Assembly: GCF_900129855.1 (NCBI RefSeq)
Contig: NZ_LT670819.1
Location: 1,612,001-1,676,000 of the forward strand
Direction of reading: 5' to 3'
Source of the DNA: Streptomyces sp. 3214.6
Lineage (GTDB): Bacteria > Actinomycetota > Actinomycetes > Streptomycetales > Streptomycetaceae
DNA length: 64,000 nucleotides
Shown: positions 60,146 through 64,000 of the stretch, one piece after another
Numbering within the stretch: the stretch's first letter is position 1
Layout of the letters: the number at the start of each line of letters is the position of its first letter
Made by a program: the position numbers and the translations under genes
The notes under the pieces: model-generated
What the model was told of the DNA's origin: nothing
The model's input: the letters and a program-made list of their open reading frames with translations, nothing else
Databases searched by the model: none

Positions 60146-61135
60146 TCAGGTCAGGCGCTCCTGCCCGTACCCGATGCGGTGACACAGCGCCGGAATCTCG
60201 CCCGACGCGAGCTTCGGCATCACCTGCGGCAGCTCCTCGAAAGCGCTGTCCCCCGTGACGAGCGCGTCGAGCGCCGGGTCGGCCAGCAGCTCCAGGGCGA
60301 GGGCGAGCCGGTCGGCGTAGGTACGGCTGGAGCGGCGGGCCGGGGAGACGGTGCCGACCTGGCTGCTGCGGATCACCAGGCGGCGGGAGTGGAATTCCTC
60401 GCCGAGCGGCAGGGACACCTTCCGGTCGCCGTACCAGCTCAGTTCGAGGACGGTGCCTTCGGCCGACAGCAGTTCCAGGGAGCGGGCGAGACCCTGTTCG
60501 GTGGCGCTGGCGTGCACGACGAGGTCGAGGCCGTCGCGGGCGTCCTCGGGGGCCGCGAAGTCGATGCCCAGGGCCTCGGCGATCTTCGCCCGCGCCGGGT
60601 CGGCGTCCACCAACTGGACCCGGACGCCGGGGAAGCGGGCGAGGAGGGCGGCCACCGAGCAGCCGACCATGCCGCCGCCGACCACCGCGATCCGGTCGCC
60701 GACCAGCGGCGCCGCGTCCCACAGCGCGTTGACGGCCGTCTCAACGGTGCCGGCGAGCACGGCCCGCTCGGCGGGCACGGAGTCCGGTACGACCGTCACC
60801 GCCGTCGCCGGGACGACGTACCGCGTCTGGTGCGGATAGAGACAGAAGACCGTGCGCCCGACCAGCTCCGCCGGGCCTTCCTCCACCAGCCCGACGTTGA
60901 GGTACCCGTACTTCACCGGCGCCGGGAACTCGCCCTCCTGGAACGGCGCCCGCATGACCGCGTGCTGGCTCTCGGGCACCCCGCCCCTGAAGACGAGGGT
61001 CTCCGTGCCATGACTGACGCCGGACCACAGCGAACGCACCAGGACCTCGCCCTCGGCCGGGGCCGGAAGGGCGACTTCGCGGATCTCTCCCTCACCCGAA
61101 GAGGTGACCCAGAACGCACGTGCGCTGATCGACAT
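60146..61135 (-). CDS. MDR-family dehydrogenase (zinc-type alcohol dehydrogenase-like)
   Basis: The 329-residue protein fits the medium-chain dehydrogenase fold, with the glycine motif RIAVVGGGMVGCSVAALLAR in the cofactor domain and the early SLWSGVSHGTETLVFRGGVP, a segment also found in BchC-like dehydrogenases. The normal structural zinc Cys cluster is absent. Its ATG at 61135 is favoured because GGAGG lies 6 nt upstream; the ATG at 61141 has no spacing. It is the first gene of the leftward run, 111 bp before the PTPS-homologue, and divergent from the CDP-alcohol transferase. It probably oxidises or reduces an alcohol intermediate. Confidence 0.88.
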   Translation of the reverse strand: MSISARAFWVTSSGEGEIREVALPAPAEGEVLVRSLWSGVSHGTETLVFRGGVPESQHAVMRAPFQEGEFPAPVKYGYLNVGLVEEGPAELVGRTVFCLYPHQTRYVVPATAVTVVPDSVPAERAVLAGTVETAVNALWDAAPLVGDRIAVVGGGMVGCSVAALLARFPGVRVQLVDADPARAKIAEALGIDFAAPEDARDGLDLVVHASATEQGLARSLELLSAEGTVLELSWYGDRKVSLPLGEEFHSRRLVIRSSQVGTVSPARRSSRTYADRLALALELLADPALDALVTGDSAFEELPQVMPKLASGEIPALCHRIGYGQERLT

Positions 61136-61243
61136 CCACATCCTCCTGAACGATCGGGAACCTGTTCACGTACCGAGGTGTGCACAGTCCGCGCACAGTA
61201 CGCGGCACTGATCATCTCTGTCATCTGGCCGGAGGAATGTGCG

Positions 61244-61999
61244 GTGGCCCTGAACAACACTTACGACGCAAGGCTGGTCCAGCAGGAGACCGCTGTGGGA
61301 GCGGGCGTTCAGATCCTGTTGCTGGCTCTGCTCGGCACGGCGATCGGCATGGGGCCGGCGGGCTGGGTCACCGGTCTCGTCTTCGCCATCGCCACCTGGG
61401 CGGTGCTCTCCCGGGCGCTGCACCGCTCCAGTCTGCGCACGTTCGGCCCGGCCAACCGGGTCACGCTCGGCCGGGCGACGCTGGTCGGCGGGGTGACCGC
61501 GCTGGTCGCGGACTCCTTCGAGAGCGCGCCGCCGGTGACGCTCCTGGTCGGTCTGACGGCGGTGGCACTGATCCTCGACGGCGTCGACGGCAAGGTCGCC
61601 CGGCGCACCGGCACCTCGACGGCGCTGGGCGCACGCTTCGACATGGAGGTCGACGCGTTCCTGATCCTGGTGCTCAGCGTGTACGTCTCGATGGCGCTGG
61701 GCCCGTGGGTCCTCCTCATCGGCGGCATGCGCTACGTCTTCGTCGCCGCGGCCCGCCTCGCCCCCTGGCTCAACGCCCCGCTCCCGCCGAGCACCGCCCG
61801 CAAGACGGTCGCCGCCCTGCAGGGCGTCCTGCTGCTGCTGGCGGGCGCGAACCTGCTGCCGTACGCGGCCAACTTCGCCGTCGTGCTGCTGGCGCTGGGC
61901 TCGCTGGTGTGGTCGTTCGGCCGGGACGTGCTGTGGCTGTGGCGCACCTCGCGCATCACGGTCGAGGCTGCGGCGCCGAAGATGCTGGAGCTCGTGTAG
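61244..61999 (+). CDS. CDP-alcohol phosphatidyltransferase family protein
   Basis: Integral membrane enzyme of 251 residues and about six TM helices. The CDP-alcohol signature D-G-x2-A-R-x8-G-x3-D-x3-D is present as DGVDGKVARR with GARFDMEVD, so all catalytic Asp residues are kept. It joins an alcohol to a CDP-activated lipid or sugar. NRVTLGRATLVGG is also typical. The GTG start has GGAGGA 7 nt upstream; the long upstream extension overlaps the divergent dehydrogenase and is not coding. It may attach the cluster's alcohol product to a phospholipid, by inference. Confidence 0.9.
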   Translation: MALNNTYDARLVQQETAVGAGVQILLLALLGTAIGMGPAGWVTGLVFAIATWAVLSRALHRSSLRTFGPANRVTLGRATLVGGVTALVADSFESAPPVTLLVGLTAVALILDGVDGKVARRTGTSTALGARFDMEVDAFLILVLSVYVSMALGPWVLLIGGMRYVFVAAARLAPWLNAPLPPSTARKTVAALQGVLLLLAGANLLPYAANFAVVLLALGSLVWSFGRDVLWLWRTSRITVEAAAPKMLELV

Positions 62000-62016
62000 C
62001 GGTATCCCGCCCCGGC

Positions 62017-62060
62017 AGAGGTGAGGCCCGGATCGTGCAAACGGTCCGGGCCTCACTTCT
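62017..62060. terminator. Strong bidirectional terminator
   Basis: A 16-bp stem, with one G-U pair, joins 62017-62032 (core GTGAGGCCCGGA) and 62045-62060 around a 12-nt loop. It lies between the convergent phosphatidyltransferase and YcnI-like genes. Confidence 0.88.
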
Positions 62061-62091
62061 GCGCCGGTGCCACGGCACCACTACGCCGGTG

Positions 62092-62820
62092 CTACGACCG
62101 CGTAGACCGCGTCCGTACGACGGCGAAGACGGCCGCGGCGAGGCCCAGCACGCCGATGACCAGCCCGGCGACGCCCAGGCCGCGGGCGGTGGAGTCACTG
62201 CTGTCGGCGGAGGCCGCTGTCGTGCTCTTGGGAGCGGCTGTGGAGGCGGGGGCGGGGGAGGCGGGGGTGTCGTCCGCCGCCGCTGTCAGCTTCAGCACCG
62301 GCGCCGGGTTCTCCGGCTCGTCAGCGCCCGCCGCGGCCTCCTCGATCCAGCGCACGGTCTTGCCGTCGGAGTACGTCTGCAGGGTCTTGAAGGCCAACTG
62401 GTCGGCGTCGTCGGGAAGCCGGCCGAAGGCCACGTCGAAGTCCTCGTACTGGCCGGCGCCGATCTTCCCGCCCGTCCAGGTGATCTCGGAGACGGCGTCG
62501 GTGATGGTGCCGTCGTCGGTCTTGACCGGCGTCTTGAGCTTGGTGGTGGTCACCTTCGCGGTCCAGCCGTCCTGCGGGTGGACCAGCACGCCGAGCACGG
62601 GGTGGTCGGTGGGCAGGAAGACCTGGACCTCGGTGGTGCTCGCGGTGTCCTCCTCGTTGGGAACCCGGAAGCTGAGGACGCCGTCGGCGGCGCCCTTGGC
62701 GTAGGTCTCGGGGTGGACGGTGACGTGCGCGGAGGCGACGCCGGCGGCGGTGAGGACCGCGGCGGCGGCGAACACGGCACCGAGACCGGCGCGGCGCAGG
62801 GCGAGGCGTGTCGTGGACAT
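62092..62820 (-). CDS. YcnI-family (DUF1775) copper-related surface protein
   Basis: The 242-residue protein has a Sec signal ending in ASA, so the mature chain starts with HVTVHPE; its N-terminal His is the expected copper ligand in this family. A beta-sandwich of about 140 residues (VLSFRVPNEEDTASTTEVQV, WTGGKIGAGQYEDFDVAFG) is followed by a Thr/Ala/Ser/Pro linker and a C-terminal TM helix (GLGVAGLVIGVLGLAAAVFA) with a basic tail, giving a cell-surface anchor. YcnI proteins are linked with copper homeostasis. The membrane protein gene upstream is 75 nt away and probably co-transcribed. Confidence 0.92.
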   Translation of the reverse strand: MSTTRLALRRAGLGAVFAAAAVLTAAGVASAHVTVHPETYAKGAADGVLSFRVPNEEDTASTTEVQVFLPTDHPVLGVLVHPQDGWTAKVTTTKLKTPVKTDDGTITDAVSEITWTGGKIGAGQYEDFDVAFGRLPDDADQLAFKTLQTYSDGKTVRWIEEAAAGADEPENPAPVLKLTAAADDTPASPAPASTAAPKSTTAASADSSDSTARGLGVAGLVIGVLGLAAAVFAVVRTRSTRS

Positions 62821-62895
62821 GAGTGGGTGATCTCCGTACAGGAAGTCAGGAAAGGTGGGGGTCGGGCCCGGACAGGTGTGGCGTCCGGCCCTGGT

Positions 62896-63501
62896 TCAGC
62901 TCGCGTACGGGATCGGGGTGGGCGGTCCGCGGCGGCTCACGGCGTGCCGCAGCAGCAGTTGCCGGGGCGGGACCGGAGCCGGAGCGGCGGCGGGGAGGAG
63001 GGACGGCGCGGGCAACGGGACGGGGGCGTCCCGCCACCAGGCCGCGAGGCCCGGCAGGAACGCGACCGCCCAGCGCAGCAGCTTCCACAGGGCGGCCTCC
63101 CCGCGCCGCAGCCACCAGGAGGCGGCGAGCGCGGCAAGGACATGGGCGGCCGTGGCGTGCGGGGTCATCGCCGTGGCGGTGTGGGCGTGCAGCTGCATGC
63201 CATGCCCGGACGGCATGGCCATCGCGGGCATGGTGTGCGCCGTCGTACGGGAGCGGGCCGCGTCGAACGCGACATGCAGGCCGGCCTGCGTGGCGAGCAT
63301 GGCCGCGCCGATCCCGGGCAGCGAGCGCTCCCGGGCGCCGAGCAGCCACCCGGCGGCGAACACGGCCAGGAATCCGGCGCCGTCCGCCCACGGCGGCGGC
63401 GTGTCACCCGTGGCGAGCCCGTGCCCGGCGGCGGCCAGCAGCACACACACCGCGGCGAACACCGCAGCGCGCAGACTCCGGACCTCCGGGGACGCACTCA
63501 T
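62896..63501 (-). CDS. Small membrane protein with His/Met-rich loop
   Basis: The 201-residue protein has about four to five predicted TM helices (AAVFAAVCVLLAAAGHGLA, FLAVFAAGWLLGA, IGAAMLATQAGLHVAFDAA, ATAAHVLAALAASWWL). Between the third and the next is a His/Met-rich loop (HTMPAMAMPSGHGMQLHAHT), the sort of composition that binds Cu(I). A Pro-rich C-terminus ends near the preceding YcnI gene. The ATG at 63501 has GGAGGA 9 nt upstream. By adjacency to YcnI it is probably involved in copper handling. I do not recognise a named family. Confidence 0.82.
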   Translation of the reverse strand: MSASPEVRSLRAAVFAAVCVLLAAAGHGLATGDTPPPWADGAGFLAVFAAGWLLGARERSLPGIGAAMLATQAGLHVAFDAARSRTTAHTMPAMAMPSGHGMQLHAHTATAMTPHATAAHVLAALAASWWLRRGEAALWKLLRWAVAFLPGLAAWWRDAPVPLPAPSLLPAAAPAPVPPRQLLLRHAVSRRGPPTPIPYAS

Positions 63502-63735
63502 GGTGAGGGATCCTCCCACGCCCGACACATACGTCGACGCCCCCTCCCGCGTTCACCCGCCCGGCCCGCACGACGAAGCACCACGACGGCAGCACCCGGT
63601 GCGACAGCCACGACAATCCGCCCTCGCACACCGCCGACAACCCGACGGCCGGGAAGAACCGCCGGCCCATCCCCGACGACAACCCGCCGCCCGACCCGGG
63701 CTCGCCGTCCTGAGCACACCCCGCCGATCCCGAGT

Positions 63736-64000
63736 TCACCCCCTCCGGGCCGTACGGGGCAGCAGGGCGACGGCGGCGGCCGGCACCGCGGCCAGGAGGA
63801 GCCAGGGCACTGTCGGCGGCAGGCCGGTGTCCAGGAGAGTGCCCGTGGCCGCGCTGCCCAGGAGCACGATCAGCCCCGAGGCCGAGGACAGTGCCCCGGT
63901 GTACAGGCCGAGCCTGCCGTCCTCGGCGAGGTCGGGCACCCAGGCGCGGGCGGCGGGCGCGACGAGCATCTGGCCGAGGGTGAGCAGCACGACGAAGCCG
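63736..64000 (-). CDS. MFS transporter, C-terminal part (cut by window edge)
   Basis: The frame stays open to the window end, so the protein starts beyond it. The visible 87 or so residues include two hydrophobic segments (GLIVLLGSAATGTLLDTG, TVPWLLLAAVPAAAVALLP) and the sequence FVVLLTLGQMLVAPAARAW followed by GLYTGALSSASGL, which resembles the TM10-TM12 region of drug-type MFS transporters. Ends in a short basic tail. Not enough is seen to name a substrate. Confidence 0.75.
   Translation of the reverse strand, partial: GFVVLLTLGQMLVAPAARAWVPDLAEDGRLGLYTGALSSASGLIVLLGSAATGTLLDTGLPPTVPWLLLAAVPAAAVALLPRTARRG

Noticed and set aside
60179..61999. 606-aa version of the CDP-alcohol transferase
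   Set aside because: The extension is antisense to the dehydrogenase gene and has no motif. The GTG at 61244 has a strong ribosome site.
1..64000. CRISPR arrays, tRNA or rRNA genes, prophage
   Set aside because: No regular spacer array, cloverleaf sequence, rRNA core or phage structural gene was recognised by reading; a covariance-model scan was not possible here.

Overview
The window is high-GC actinomycete DNA, almost certainly a Streptomyces chromosome arm. Third codon positions are nearly all G or C, many genes start with GTG, Tat signals and GGAGG ribosome sites are common, and transcriptional units are compact with ATGA/GTGA overlaps. About 57 genes or gene remnants are supported. I saw no rRNA, tRNA or CRISPR array.

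Layout. (1) 1-18.2 kb is a glycan-utilisation island: the end of a GH18 chitinase, then a leftward set (GH29 fucosidase, GH38 mannosidase, GH4 glycosidase, DeoR regulator) divergent from a rightward set (PfkB kinase, sugar ABC binding lipoprotein and two permeases, GH2 beta-galactosidase, two Tat-exported phosphoesterase-like proteins). Fucose, mannose and galactose activities together suggest a complex glycan such as an N-glycan. (2) 18.3-23.6 kb is a leftward acyl-CoA operon (SDR, amidohydrolase, acyl-CoA ligase, MaoC hydratase) with divergent MarR and IclR regulators and clear operators. (3) 23.7-25.2 kb is a tnpB-only IS605-type element inside a broken GNAT acetyltransferase gene. (4) 25.4-31.3 kb holds a secreted GH16/CBM6 glucanase behind a large palindromic operator, an oxidoreductase/MerR pair with a MerR-type promoter, a LysR/NAD-oxidoreductase pair and an AraC regulator.

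(5) 31.4-40.3 kb is a pentose-phosphate operon (tkt, tal, zwf, opcA, pgi, gnd) followed by a histidine phosphatase. (6) 41.8-47.0 kb is a shikimate/quinate catabolic locus: dehydrogenase, QuiC-type dehydroshikimate dehydratase fused to an HPPD-like domain, TetR regulator and MHS-family transporter, with related operators before both transcription units. (7) 47.1-54.6 kb carries a flavin enzyme/TetR/MFS group, a serine hydrolase, and a leftward saccharopine-dehydrogenase-like pair with an FAD amine oxidase.

(8) 54.7-62.0 kb is the most interesting part. It has a GTP cyclohydrolase II whose active-site Tyr is Met (the change linked to release of the formylated product FAPy), a creatininase-family protein beside it, a PTPS/QueD homologue without Cys and with a zinc His changed to Ala, a methyltransferase, a GT4 glycosyltransferase, an MDR dehydrogenase, a flippase-like membrane protein and a CDP-alcohol phosphatidyltransferase. 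I infer an uncharacterised GTP-derived pathway whose product may be glycosylated and membrane-linked. (9) 62-64 kb has a probable copper-related pair (YcnI/DUF1775 and a His/Met-rich membrane protein) and the end of an MFS transporter cut by the window edge.
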